A DNA stretch of 64,000 nucleotides from Trichopria drosophilae (GCA_030407085.1 CM059585.1:110783501-110847500); one strand, 5' to 3'; positions 11,601 through 24,474 are shown, numbered from the stretch's first letter. Numbers and translations: made by a program. The notes: generated by a model from the sequence alone, not told the origin.

Positions 11601-14332
11601 ATTCCGAGGTAGAAGCCGAAGATAAAGACCACTCTGGGATATCGCAATGTCATGATCTTGTAGCTCTGTATGCAAATCCTTCAAAGTTTTGCAACTTCGA
11701 ACTAACTCTGAACGTCGCCTACTATCAGCAGCTCCACCAAACATTGCGATATCAACAATTGTCTTCAGCAATTCCGGCTGATCCTCTTCAAGTCTGGGCC
11801 GTCCTGGCTCGTTACGAATCTATTAAAATGCAAAATAAAAAACGGTGATAGTATATTTAAATAATATAAAATACAAATAACTATAAAATAAGAGTTACTA
11901 ATTGATAGAAAACAATCTACTTACATGCAACGTCTTTGCTAATTGCGAATTGTCCATTTTAATTTTTTTTAAAGTTTCTCGTCTTTCATCTCTGTACTTT
12001 TTCTCCCGACGTGCTTTGGCCTTCTTTGCGGTCAACTTTTTTTTTATAAATTTCAAGATTCTTTCTCATTTTATTGATTTTGTTCTGAATGTCAGGTCCA
12101 GCAAGGCTAGAATCACGTGCCTCAACTGCAGCAATGAGCTGTTTCTCCAACAAACTTTTCGTCGTTTTGAGCAGGAGTGCTGTATTGACGAGTTTTATCG
12201 GAACTAGTCACCGTGGATTTCGTATCATCATCATCCTCTTCACTACTTGTCTCAATTTGTACAAATCTACCACGTTTATTATTTTCTGAAAGCAGCAAAA
12301 AATTCGTTCAACAATTTATTTTTCGAATTATTTCAAAGAGAATCTAAAAATTTCAGAAAATCTACTTTACTTTATTACTTTTAAATACATTTCGAATGTT
12401 ATATAGAATTCCAGGGTTTGGGAAAAGATGAATGTTCTCCCATGAATTAAAATTTCACTACTTAAATTGAAGATGAAATCGTCGATGAAGGCAAACAAAT
12501 TATAATTCTTAAAAATAATTTTAATTAAAATAACTGTTATGCATGACTGAACATTTTTCTTTTTATACATGGAATTGATTTTTTTTAAATGATGCAATTT
12601 TAACAAACACGGTCTTGTTTCTAACTATGTATATAGGTCCTGCATAATTTCAATATTCAGTTATTTTAAAAAATACAAACCAAAATAGCTATATATTATT
12701 TGCAAATTATCTTTAAAAATAATATATTATATAATATTTAGTTGAATTTTATATTAATTTTTAAAAACTGAACTGCGAAGATTTATAGAGTTGCATGACT
12801 CAAAGAAAAAAGTCTTTGATCGATAAAATCCCATTATTTAAAAACCAATGAATTCAAATAACAAAAAAAGAACGAAATAATTAATTTAAATATTTAAAAT
12901 TTTTTTTGACAATATAATTTTTTTTCTCTTTTCAAGAATATTCAAGCAAGTCAATATGATAATTCAATTCTTGAAAGTATAATTTACTATAATTTCTTAA
13001 AATCTAATGTTTACTTTGAGTACCTAAAAGAGAAAATAATCGCTATCCTAAAATTTAACTGATCATTTTTATCCATGTCTAAATTTCTATGAATTTACTT
13101 ATGAGTGAGATAATACATATAAACAAAATAAACAGTGAATTTTCGTTGGTTTTTATTTTTGAACCGCATGAAACTCTCATGATGCTTTTTAGCATATGTA
13201 TGCCAACTTTGTTTAGAACATTTGAAATCACTTCTTGAATCTTTTTACTATCCTATCTTTGTATATGTCAATTTAATTCAATTAAAATTATAGAAAAAAA
13301 TATATATAATTTTCAAAACAAATTAATTTGTATAGTTTTATTTGTTTGAAATAGGACAAGCATAATTTAAATTTAATATTCCGACGATTTCACAGAAAAC
13401 GATAAAATATCGATGAAAAAAATATTTTGCGTTAATATAATATATGAATTTTTCACAGTTTCACACATACAAAATAAAAATAAGCTGATAAGAATTCGTG
13501 AAATATTTATGACAATTTAGTTTAATATATAGAAAGTATATAGAAATTTTGAAAAATTAAGTACAAATATTAACGTTTTACCTTTTATGGGACTGTCGTC
13601 TGGAGTAGAAAATTGAACACACTCTTGTGCTGGCTACATTATCAGAAGTGGATGAAGTGTTCCCATCACCTGATGATTTCTAATGAAAAATTAGTAGCTT
13701 GCCTCGTTTATAAAATGTATAGACAAAATTATGAATAATATTTAATTCTAATTGATCTAACTTTTATGGTTAACTAAAGTGATCATTTGATTTTATATAG
13801 AATTTATAATTTCAAAATAATATTGATTTATAGGTTATAAATTAAAATTATCTTCGATAAATTAAAAAATACTTTATTTTCTACCTAAATGAAATAAGAA
13901 CAATAATTGTCTATATCTAGTTAAAAATTATCTGGACATTTATTCCATTACAATAGATTTAAGTACCGCAAATCAAAAATTATGATTGGGTATTCTAGAA
14001 ACGCAATTAATATTGAAAACGGGAAAAGATTGAAATGAACTGAATAAATGATTGTGATCGATAAATGTATACATTTGTGAATATTTTATAAAAGAACATG
14101 ATAAATTTACAATAAGTTAATACAAATCATAAATTATTTACCTGTTGAGTGAAGAAACTAAGACGTGCCGCGTCTTTTTTTGTTTTTCTTTGCAATAACT
14201 CTACCACTTTCTTGTCAACGTTGGCAGAAATGACCCCCACAGTTCATTTACGTCTTTTTGAATTTTAGAATTTGTAAATTCTCCACAATAACACTTTTTA
14301 TATGCATCGTAAAGTTTCTGGTACAGAGACAT
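8672..14332 (-). CDS. DDE-transposase-like protein gene, eight exons, 5' half frameshifted
   Basis: Exons on the minus strand: 14332-14142, 13679-13582, 12285-11925, 11819-11485, 11381-11011, 10922-10459, 9465-9195 and 8943-8672 (stop TAA 8674-8672), with GT-AG introns. From the 3' part of exon 3 to the stop all junctions keep one frame. Exon 5 has ISQDDKSRVPLG and LPDHDWVVAPSHK. Exon 6 has MSDGGPDENPRY and SAYNRVETRMAPLSR, then LILPHDHYGSHLD. These are plausible first D, second D and NxxE of an RNase H-fold transposase. Exon 8 has a C2H2-type finger (CYAC...H...H). The family, about 790 aa, is one I recall from cnidarians and arthropods without a known function. In exons 1-3 the frame breaks about four times: a G-run near 14231, around 13640, around 12180, and an A-run near 12050. 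The gene is either newly dead or carries assembly indels. Confidence 0.65.
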
Positions 14333-14533
14333 GTTGACCGAATTTGCACCACGCAAGGTTTGACGGAATATCATGTCCGAACGTGTCATGCACCCGCGTG
14401 AAAAAGTAAAAACAAAAGCGCATCTACAAAAGAGTCGCGGGGAAGAACTCGGCATGAAGCGATTTAATAGCATTTTACACTGGTTGCACTTTTTGCACTA
14501 AACTTGCACCTTTTGTCCAGTGGAAAACGCTTT

Positions 14534-14674
14534 TAGCATATTCGGACAGGCTTCACCGTCTGCACCGTTTCTGCACTTTTGCACCATCTAGTACCAGTGT
14601 CTCGGGACAAAATGTACCCGCGGTGTCGGCGGTGCAAGAACGGTGCAGGCGGTGCAGGTCTTCCGAATATGCTA
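14534..14674. mobile_element. GC-rich inverted repeat upstream of the DDE-like gene
   Basis: TAGCATATTCGGA at 14534-14546 is mirrored at 14662-14674. The arms contain repeated GCACCG motifs (CTGCACCGTTTCTGCAC against the reverse complement of GTGCAAGAACGGTGCAG). It lies about 200 bp upstream of the likely ATG, so it is either a small foldback MITE or a palindromic promoter element. Confidence 0.55.
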
Positions 14675-15186
14675 CTTGTCTGACAGGCCTTTCTAACCTA
14701 AAATACGCAATGCCGCGAAATAATTTCATGTTATGCTCGATATTTTCTTATCGTTCATAGAATTAAACAAATTACTCTGTACATAATGATATTAAAAAAT
14801 GTGTGTTAACCCGTTTCTTCCTGAAATGGCATAAATTCTAGCGTTTATTTACATCAATAATTTTTGTAGAAAGCAGGAATGAATTTGTATGCAACAGTGT
14901 ATCGTATAGTATTGAAGCCTCCTCTTTCCGAATCTGAATTCCATTTTCAATATCTGGTGTTGTTTTTCCAATATGGCGCCCAGAATGGCAAAAAAACGCG
15001 AAAAATCGAGTGTCCTTTTTTATAAAACATTTTTCTTGCCGAAAGAACATTTGCTGTCACAAAATCCCATCACGGAAGGTGGCATAAATAGTTGTACTTT
15101 TAACATAAATTTTTTAAATATTTAAAAACTAACGTGATCATTACAAAGTGGCGACCGCAATGTCAAATTTCATTTAAAAACTTAAC
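14675..15186. other. Non-coding, nothing recognised
   Basis: No domain, splice-linked exon or repeat boundary that I can support. A 70-aa minus-strand frame at 15050-14838 has no recognisable motif. Confidence 0.4.
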
Positions 15187-15455
15187 AAATTTTTTTCTTG
15201 AAAACTATGGACTTTAGTGAAAACTTCTAAGAACAATTATATTTCAGAATAAGTTAAAGAATACTCTCAAATTTTTCAGAACGTATGGATACAATTTTTT
15301 ATTTTTCGAAAATTCGAAAAATCGAAATTTTTAAAAAAGTCATTTAAAAAATCTGAAAAAATTTGAGAGTATTCTTTAACCAATTTTAAAATATTTTTGT
15401 TGTAAGAAAATTTGTTCCAAAGTCTATAGTTTTCAAGAAAAACAATTATTAGTCT
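15187..15455. mobile_element. Foldback repeat with about 95-bp arms
   Basis: The left arm (AACAAATTTTTTTCTTGAAA ... AAAGAATACTCTCAAATTTT) is repeated as reverse complement from about 15353 to 15450. A third partial copy of the arm (TTTTTTTTCTTGAAAACTAT, 15480-15499) ends where the BEL/Pao sequence begins. Confidence 0.6.
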
Positions 15456-15487
15456 TGAAACCTAGGAAAGTGTAATAATTTTTTTTC

Positions 15488-18400
15488 TTGAAAACTATAT
15501 CGATAGCTCGTGAAGGGTCGCCGAATGACCTTCGAAAACTTTTCGATGACGTGCAAGAATCTATTGATGCGGTCGAAAAATTGGATCTTCCCGTCAATCA
15601 TGATATTCTCGTTTTTCTCGTTACGCAACGGCTTGATCGGGCAACGCGTGAAGCCTTCGAATTTTCTCTAGAAAAAAAGGGACTAAGGGGAACTAAGGAA
15701 AAATCCACGCGACCGACATCTTCAGTTTCGAAAGTACCCCGCACTAAAAGCGCTTCAATCGTTTTTGCTCAAGCCCATCACGCGAATACTAGACCACGAT
15801 GAAAATGCATTCTCTGCGTTGAGATGCATCCAGTGTACAAATGTAAAAACCTTAATGCGATGACAGTGACCCACCGATGGGACATCATGAAAAAACATGG
15901 TATGTGTCAAAATTGCTTGTTAACGCTGCATAGCGCCAATGAATGCAAGAGCGAGCGTACTTGCAATCATTGCGGATCGGCGCATCACACGCTCTTGCAT
16001 TCAGGGACACAGTGAAGCAATACTTCGCAAAATGCTACACCTAACGTTCTCCCAAGCAAAAATGCAACGCCTAGTACCGCGGCTACCGATGCTAATTACG
16101 TGTACTCACATGCAGTTGCACTGCACAAGTACCAGAATCTATGGTGCTTTCGACACCGTGGGTGATAGTTACCGCTGCTCCACAGAGAACAGTGAAATTG
16201 CGCGCGCTCTTAGATGCGGGCTCTAGAAGGTCGTTTATATCACGAGTAGTCGCGAACGTGCTCCGAACGCGAACTTATTAGACTAGTGTTTTGGATAGCG
16301 GAATAGGTCCATGCGGCCAAGAAAAGGTCAACGCGGTCGTTCCAATATCATTCTGTTCTACGACTGATCGCGCCATAATGCTATCAACTGACGCAATAAT
16401 TGTTTCTAAACCTACAAACTACACGCCGCAGTTCCGTTTACCAATTTCACACTAGCCTCATTTGGAAAAAGTAACGCTTGCGGACGGCTGCCCAATGAAG
16501 GACGCGCCGATTCACCGTATCATAAGCGACGACATGTACGGTTATGCCTTACGCGACGGTATCTTACGCTGTCGATGCGACGACGCGACGCGTTTGATAC
16601 CATATTTGGTTGGTTGCTTACGGGATCCAGCGTTTCAAAAAATAATCCTGTCCAGACGGGGTTCACGCTCATCACATCCACACGTATGACGATGACCTTC
16701 ACGCCTCTCTTTCACGGTTTTGGTAAATTGAGGGAGTCCCGCAAAATAAATTAATGTCCGGAGAAGACTGGCAATGCGAAATACATTGCCGCAACACATA
16801 CTCACGTGCTCCGGATGGGCGGTACATCATGCGTATTCCTTTCAGAGCAGAGATTCCTTTGAGGCTCAATGCTTCAAAAGTATAGAGAGTCGTCCAACGA
16901 ATCGTCCAGACGAATATGCTGCGTATCGGCAATTCATGGACGAATATCAGACGCACGGACATATGCGCCCTGCACCAGCCCATAGCGACTTATCCGCAGT
17001 GGCGTACTTGCCGCATCACCCGGTAGTTAAAACGGCGAGTACTACTACGAAAACTCGAGGCCTGTTTAACGCCTCCGCGTCCCATCTTCCAGTGGCACAT
17101 CCATTAACGACCTGCAACTAGTAGGTCCGAAGCTTCAGAGCGAGCACCAACTCGTGCACTTTCAGTGGCGCTCGTATCGCTTCGTCCATGCGCTGCGCGT
17201 TTTAAAGCAGTTGGCAGAAGACGAGGGAGACGCATTTCCGCTTGGAAAAGAAGTGTGACTCTCGCATCTCTTTGTTGATGATGCACCTTTTGGCCCGGAA
17301 ACAATCTCTGACGCAATTTGCGTACGGAATGAGCTGAATTCACTTCTAGCCAAAGGGCACTTCACTTTGCGTAAGTGGGTAAGCAACTGTCCGGAATTAC
17401 TGGACGACATAGAACCCAGTAATCATGGATTTGCTTGTAACAGAACCTAGCAGGAAGATTAGGGCCTCAAGATAATGGGTATAACGTAGTAACCAGCTAC
17501 TGATTCCTATCATTTTGAGAAAATTCATTCGGTTCTTCCGGAGTTAACGAAACGCATTGTACTATATTACAGATAGCCAAAATATTCGATCCACCTGGGT
17601 GGATCGCGGTCGTAACGGCCAAAATCTTTATGCAACGGATCTGGACATGCAACGCCGCCTGGGATACCCCTCTCCCTGTAGATTTAGCTAAGGACTGGTA
17701 TGAATTTTATAATCAGCTACTAGCACTCTCGGCCATCAGCATACCGAGATGGTTGGGCACTTTCCCCAAAGCCTATCCAAAGCCTATGACGCGAACATCT
17801 ATGTTCTTACAGCAGATGAAACTGGGAGCATAGAAACTATGCTGCTCACGTCCAAAACGCGCGTCGCTCCACTGAAGCCCCTGACAATTCCGCGTATGGA
17901 GCTAAGCGCTGCTGTGCTCTTGTCACGACTGCTTGCCCAATTGACCTCGATTCCACCTTTTTCAAAGTGTACGATGCACACATGGCTGGATGCTACCATT
18001 GTTTTGGCGTGGCTCCAATCCCATCCGTCACATTGGAAAATCTTCGTAGCCAATCGTGTGGCCGAAATACACACGCATCTTCCTAACACGAGGTGGCGCC
18101 ATGTCCCGGGATTGAGAAACCCGCTGATTTAGCCTCCCGAGGAGTACCAGCGAAAGATATGGCCTCATCGTCACTTTGGTCGCATGGACCGCCATGGCTC
18201 CGCTTGTCTCCTTCCGAATAGCCAAATTCCGAATCTGACGATATTGACGAAACGATATAGCCTTTTTTTCTAAAGGTATCATATCGCCTGATGGTACGCG
18301 ACGATTAGCAATTGGCTAACGATTACCAAAATCGAGCCAGTTAAAACGCTTAAATCCGTTTTTGAACGACAACGGCGTCCTAAGTGTAGGAGGACGTCTA

Positions 18401-19466
18401 GCACTGACACATCTGCCCTACAACGTGAAACATCCGGTGATCTTACCTTCCGGGTATCTCGGGCAAATGCTGGTGAATCACGCTCATTTGCGTTGCCTCC
18501 ATGGCGGCTTAAACCTAACGCTGAGCATTCTTCGCGATAGTGTTTGGCTGCTACAAGCACGTAAGATGATAAAATCCATGATTGATCACTGCGTACCATG
18601 CGCGCGTCACGACGTTCGTACGCCCAGCTAATTGATGGCTGCGCTGTCACCGGCTTGCGTAGCACGACCCCTCGCGTATATCCACACCCTCGCGTTTTCG
18701 CGCAATATGGAATTGATTACGCCGGATCTATTAAAATGCGCTGGGCAGTCGGTCGAGGCTCGAAATCACACGTGCTGTCCATTTAGAAGTAGTACGCGAT
18801 TATTCTACGGCCGCGTTTCTCGCCGCTTTTGAGCGCTTTTATTAGGGTCGCGGCCTGCCTAACGTCATGCATAGCGATTGCGCCAAGAATTTTGAGGGCG
18901 CTGACAAGGAGTTAAGAGCAGCGTATAGCGCCGCGATGACTTCTGAGGAAGTCCGCATTCGCGCGTCCGAGGACGTTGAATGGAAGTGTATCCCACCTAC
19001 CGCTCCCCATTTCGGTGGATTATGGGAGGCAGGGGTGCGCTCCATGAACTGCTACCTCAAGCGAGTGTTGGAGCCTCGTACTCCAACATACGAGGAGCTT
19101 AGTACGCTTCTGTGCAGTGTAAAAGCGTGCATGAACTCACGACAGCTCGCACCTCTTAGCGATGACCCTGAGAGTCTCACTACGCTCACACCCACGCACT
19201 TCCTTGTGGGCGCACCTCTCGTGATGTCCTGCCAAAACCGCTCCAAGTGGCCGTACGCGTCCTCATCGCTGGCCGTTGGACAAATTGTACTGATACGAAA
19301 CGATCATTTGCATCCGTCAATGTGGGACCAGGCCCGAGTTATAGCTTGTCATCCAGGAGAAGATGATCTTGTATGCGTCGTCTCATTACGTACCGCTACG
19401 ACCACATTGAAGCATCCGATCACGAGGCTCGCGTTGCTCCCTATTGCTATCGAAGCTGATAACTAG
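15488..19466 (+). pseudogene. Decayed BEL/Pao LTR retrotransposon (gag-pol, no LTRs found)
   Basis: Domains appear in BEL/Pao order across frames broken by many indels and stops. A DUF1759-type gag tail is at 15488-15660, and two zinc knuckles are at about 15900-16010 (CQNCLLTLHSANEC, CNHCGSAHH). A retropepsin-like LLDAGSRRSFIS lies near 16208. The Pao reverse transcriptase includes DEYQTHGHM and YLPHHPVVK near 16930-17030 and an LFVDDAPFG catalytic box near 17263. An RNase H/A17-like part (PLTIPRMELSAAVLLSRLL) is near 17880. Integrase has an H2C2 finger near 18480-18610, a GIDYAG core near 18710 and PHFGGLWEAGV near 19006. The DUF5641 tail (GQIVLIRNDHLHPSMW) ends at 19466. Base composition is clearly more GC-rich than the flanks. 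No LTR pair could be found, and the 5' end is cut inside gag. Confidence 0.88.
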
Positions 19467-20076
19467 CCAGTGTCTCTAGGATTAATGTTGTGTGTGCATC
19501 AATTTGCTTTCTGCATTTTACTCTGCTGTTACTGAACCACGCTCCCGCATTACAGGCTACACGTGCACCTAGCATAATTGAGTCCAGTGCACGGTGCCAT
19601 CGAAGTTCATGAGGGTGAAAATTCTACGCCTGAGATTCAAACATTATGTTTTGATGCAATAGGCGTAAAATGACCATTTAGGAGACCAATACCATAGGAG
19701 ATATATTTTTTAAATTTTCAGGCCCAAGGTCGGCTATAACAATACATCAGATTCATGTATATACATAACATTTATATACGTTTATTTTTCAAGTTGCTGG
19801 CATCCAATACGACATCCATTTATCAAAATTTGGTAGGAAAATGTTACGGGCAAAGTAACTCAGTTTGCAAATGATAAATTAAATAATTAAAACTCGTATG
19901 TTCATGGTTTAATAAATTTTTAATAAACATAGGCCACATGTATAAACTGATCGCTGTATTTACAATAAACTATACAAATATTAGCATTCGCAAATAAACT
20001 ACTAAATAATATACAAAAATAAATATAACACTTTGCTGGTGCGACATCATTGCTGGATATACTCTGAAAATTGTGG
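19467..20076. other. Non-coding: BEL/Pao 3' flank and 3' UTR of the next gene
   Basis: I find no LTR in this stretch. A TTTATT at 19781-19786 is a possible AATAAA poly(A) signal for the minus-strand gene that ends at 20077. Confidence 0.35.
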
Positions 20077-20677
20077 TTAAGGCACAAACTCCAAAAGCAG
20101 ATCTAAGAGTTCCGTGGGGTTTTCCAACTTGTCCAAACTCTTTGCATCGAAGACGGGTGTCGGCGTCTTCGGCCGTTCGTCCGAAGCGCAGATTTCACGT
20201 AACGTGAAATCACTCACGTGTGCTCCTGCAACATCATTACAAAATATTAGTTTGAATCACAATATGTACGTTTAGATTAATAATGCACAAAATATACGTT
20301 CATAAAATACTTACCGAAACAATGTTCTTGTATCGTCGGTGTGATTGGTCGTTCGTCTGGAACGGAGATTTCACTCAATGTGAAATCACTCACATGTTCT
20401 CCTGCAACATCATAACAAAAGAATAGTTTGAATCACAATATGTACGTTTATGTTAATAATGCATAAAATATACGTTCATGAAATACTTACCGAAACGATG
20501 ATCTTTTCTCATCGCGTCCATTGTTTTTCTTTTCTGGTCGGGAGAACTTTGGACATTGCCAGTTCTATTTCGATCTCGTACAACCAGTCTTTTAAAAATA
20601 CGATTTATCACCCTTTGCTTCTTTGGTGAAGGATCTGCATCAATTTTTTTAAAAACTCCTTTCATATTGTCGTCGTT
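20077..20677 (-). CDS. 3' end of an unknown gene with a tandemly duplicated exon
   Basis: Three minus-strand exons join in phase: 20677-20491 (acceptor TTTTTTGCAG), 20401-20315 and 20225-20077 (stop TAA 20079-20077). Donors are GTAAGT(A) and acceptors TTGCAG. The first exon is basic (KKQRVINRIFKRLVVRDRNR). The second and third both begin GxHVSDFTLxEI and continue DERPxTPT, so the 29-codon exon and its intron have been duplicated. The last exon ends LLDLLLEFVP, a short amphipathic tail. I do not recognise the protein. Earlier exons must lie beyond the R4/Dong insertions, which would then occupy an intron in antisense orientation. Frames and splice sites are clean, so the gene looks functional. 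Confidence 0.65.
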
Positions 20678-20710
20678 CTGCAAAAAATGATAGTAACTTC
20701 AACTTAGTAT

Positions 20711-20758
20711 AATAATAATAATAATTATAATAATAATAATAATAGTAATAATATATAA
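20711..20758. repeat. (TAA)n microsatellite, R4/Dong target
   Basis: Mostly TAA units with a few interruptions, ending AATAATATATAA. The same 12 bp reappears at 25726-25737 after the two element copies, marking the target duplication. Confidence 0.85.
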
Positions 20759-21005
20759 GGGGCCCAAAGGGAATGATGCGTAACACAATGCGGCTATGCA
20801 AAAAGCTGCATCTTAGCCTATCTTCCCAAATGGCCTACTCTCACCTCCACGTGTGCTTATTAAAGCCGGTGGGCCCTGGACTCTTAGCAACCTTGCCAGA
20901 GATTGGGTAACCAACCCCAGTGGATGGCGAGGTAAGAGACAAACGAGAGAGGCATAACAACGGGGAGTAGGGCCAACCACCCTACTCCCTGCACATGCGG
21001 TTACT

Positions 21006-24000
21006 ATGAATAGAACGCGCAGGGCTCCTGACCATCGGGCTGCTTCGGATGCAGCCCAGTCCCGAGGTGGAGGAGCCGAAACGGGTGTCCCGGGACAACG
21101 ACCTTTTCATTCCCACGGACGATTTCAGTGGACGGAGGATCTCAGGCGAGATCTAATGCGCTGCTACAAGGAGAGCTGTCCGCAACAGAGGGGCTACATG
21201 GCGCGAATGCATAGTCGGTTTGCAGTAATGCATCCCGAACTGGCAGATCGCTTTTCTCAACAACAACTGAGAGATTATGTGGCCTATCTGAGGCGGACGG
21301 GTTTCGTTGTTCCCAGCTGTCAACCGGTACCGGATGTGCGGGCAATAACAACTGAGCCCGTACGCGGTGCTGGGAGAGATGCTCCACATTACGAAAGCAC
21401 GACACTCGTGTTTAGGCAAAATTTGACAACAAAAATTTTGCCTAAACAACGAGAATTAGACAGAGCAAATAGCCTACTTCTGGATGCTCTTCCAGATGAC
21501 TGCGACCTGTGGCTAGTCAATTGTGCCGTTTACGAGGCTGCAAGTGATCTGGTGATTCCGCGAAATCTGGTACAGATATCGGGGAGTCGGCAGATTACAA
21601 AACGCATGTCTCAATTGAACGGCAAGATTCGACTGACACGGAAACTCGCTTCCCGAATTCAGTGTGTGATCGACTATTTAACATCTGGCCGTTCATTTAC
21701 GGCTAAAGTCAAGAAGTTCGCACAACAACTGCGGGCGTACTATCACACACTGAACAAGCTGAAGTTGCTCAACATCAAGCAACGTTTGGCTGATAAAATT
21801 CGGGTTTTGGCGGATGCCAAAAAGAGGCTGCAAAGACGGGAGGATGGAATTCGACAAAATGCAATATTTTGGACGAATCCTTCCAACCTCTTCAAACATC
21901 GTATCGCAGCCTCAAGCGAGTTTCCGTCGATAACCGCAGTTGAGGAATTCTGGGGCAGCATCTACGAGAAAACATCTAGGCTTAATGCAGACACTCCAGG
22001 TATTGAAATCTTCACCGAGTTGTGCGACGAAGTCACACAAGAAAGTGAAGATTGCCCACCCGTCAGTGCATTAGAGGTGAAAAATGCCATCACAGGAGCG
22101 AGGAATTTCTCCTCGCCGGGCTGGGATGGAATTAACAACTATTGGTGGAAGAAGTTCACTTCTGTCCATCAACACCTAGCCCGAATATTCACCTCTTATA
22201 TAAATGGAGACCAACCCATTCCGCACTGGCTGGTGGAGGGCCGAACGACACTGATCCCAAAATCGGGAGACTTGTCCGATCCGAGAAACCATAGACCGAT
22301 CACGTGTCTCAATACGCTATACAAATTGTTCACTAACATCTTGAACGAACGTATTGAGAAATCCGTGAAACCGGTGTGGCAACGGATAGTAGAACAACGA
22401 GGCTGCAAAATGGGTGTATCCGGCTGCAAGGACAACTTGCTTATCGACAGGTGTGTTTGTCAGGACGCAGTCCAGTACAAGCGTAACCTGTCGATAGCCT
22501 GGCTGGATTACATGAAGGCGTATGACTCAACATCGCACGAGCTTTTAAGCTTGTTGCTCAAACGCCTTCATGTCCACCCAAACATAGTGAGAATTGTAGA
22601 AGACCTGATGCCTCTTTGGAAAACACGCTTTGTCATGACATCGGGCAAGCGTCGAACCATGTCTAGACTGGTTCAATTCCAAAGAGGTGTCTATCAGGGA
22701 GATTCTCTGAGTCCTCTGCTCTTCTGCATCTCACTATTGCCTCTATCCGTTGCTCTCCGGAAATCTCAAGGGTACATGTGTGGAACGCCTGGTGAACGTG
22801 TACATAAGATCACCCATCTTTTCTATATGGATGATCTTAAATTATACGCATCAGGCGAAGATCAATTACATCGATCTCTGAACATCGCCCTCACATACTC
22901 GAGAGATATCGGTATGGAATTCGGATTGGACAAGTGTGCAGTCATTCATTTGCACAGAGGAAGGTCAGGCTCCCATAACAACGATATGGAGCTCGTCAAC
23001 GGAAATGTCATCCGCCACCTTAGCGCCGAAGAAGCCTACACATACCTGGGCGTACCTCAAAGGCATGTCCAGGATGTGCAGGCTGCTAAAACCACCATCA
23101 TTAAGAAATACCGGCGCATTCTCCGTCAGATCTGGTCATCAGAATTGACCGGGAGAAATAAGGTGGCAGCCACGAATATGTTGGCCGTATCACCTGTGCT
23201 CTATTCTTTTGGAGCACTGAAGTGGAACGTTGACGAGCTAAGGGTTCTTGACCGAAGCACACGGAAGATGATTTGTATGCAACGCAGTTTGCATCCAAGA
23301 TCTTCCGTGGAACGACTGTATTTGCCCCGAAATATGGGAGGTCGTGGCCTTTTAAGCCTGGAGTGTATGCATGACCGATTGGTCCTCGAAACAGCTTGCG
23401 ACGTGATTAATCGAACGGAGGATCCCCTGATGATGCTAGTACATCAGCATGAAATTCAGGGGAAGGGGGCGTTTTTGTACAACGCGGCGGAACGAGCGGC
23501 GCGAAACCTCGGTCTGGTTTTCAACGTGGGACGTAGTGGTGCACAGGAGGCTGAATCAGTCATCAATCTGTGCCCAGTGCGTCTAAGGGCTAACATACGG
23601 AAGGAACAACTCCGTATGTTGGAGGGAAGGCATATCGACAAGCCGTTGCATGGACAATTCTTTCGAAATGTCCAACAACTTGGCTTGTCGGCAGAGATGA
23701 CCTTCTCCTTCTAGAGATCAGCCGGCTTGAAATCCGAGACCGAGGGTTTTATCTTCGCGTGCCAGGATGGGGTCATCAATACCTTAGCGTACCGCCAGAA
23801 CATCTTACACCAGGCGGTACAGAGTACGCTTTGTAGATTGTGTAGATGTCATGCTGAGACACTCATGCATCTTTTGGCAGCATGCCCAATGTATGCAGTT
23901 TCAGCATACATCGAACGTCACAATGCGGCTCTTCGAGTGCTGTACTACCATCTTCGCAGCACTTATGGTATTGATGCAACCCCAGTTTTGCCGTACGTCC

Positions 24001-24422
24001 CCACTGATATTGAATCCGTTGTCGGGAATGAGTCGTGCCGAATATACTGGAATTACTCATTCCCGACGAGCAGGCAAATATCAGCTAATAAGCCTGACAT
24101 CGTCCTTGTTGACTTCGATGACAAATCCATCTTCGTCATCGAGTTTTCTGCACCAGCAGAAACAAATATAGTCAGCAAAGAGGACGAAAAACGGATGAAA
24201 TATCAGGAACTCCTGTTCGAGATTCGCAAGCTGTATCGAGGGTTCAAAATCAAGCTCGTCGTGCTGATAATTGGAGTGCTGGGAGGAATGAGACCAACTT
24301 TCCTCCAAAACATCAAAAGCATTCCGGCCTGTCGAGAACATGCAAGTTCCATCGCAGGCCGAATGCAGAAAGCAGTGCTGCTGGGATCTCTCCGTCTACT
24401 GAGGTCACACGAGATCCTGTAA
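21006..24422 (+). pseudogene. R4/Dong ORF: reverse transcriptase plus restriction-like endonuclease, one nonsense codon
   Basis: The frame runs 1,139 codons from ATG 21006 to TAA 24422, with one internal TAG at 23712-23714 where the second copy has TTG. Residues about 30-105 are a basic N-terminal region. The reverse transcriptase lies at about 360-720, with RPITCLNTLYKLF near 425, YQGDSLSPLLFC near 563 and the catalytic YMDDLKLYA near 606. After the stop come a zinc knuckle (CRLCRCHAETLMHLLAAC, about 942-959) and a PD-(D/E)xK-type endonuclease (KPDIVLVD, then VIEFSAPAE, then KYQEL, about 1028-1065). The protein would nick target DNA and prime cDNA synthesis on it. The copy is otherwise undamaged, so the stop is probably young. 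Confidence 0.9.
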
Positions 24423-24474
24423 CCACTTACCCAATGGTAGAGGGAGTGGTTACAGTTGCAAACGAAATGGCCCG

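Noticed and set aside
21142..23641. Several minus-strand frames inside the R4/Dong element
   Set aside because: They are antisense shadows of the long reverse-transcriptase ORF.
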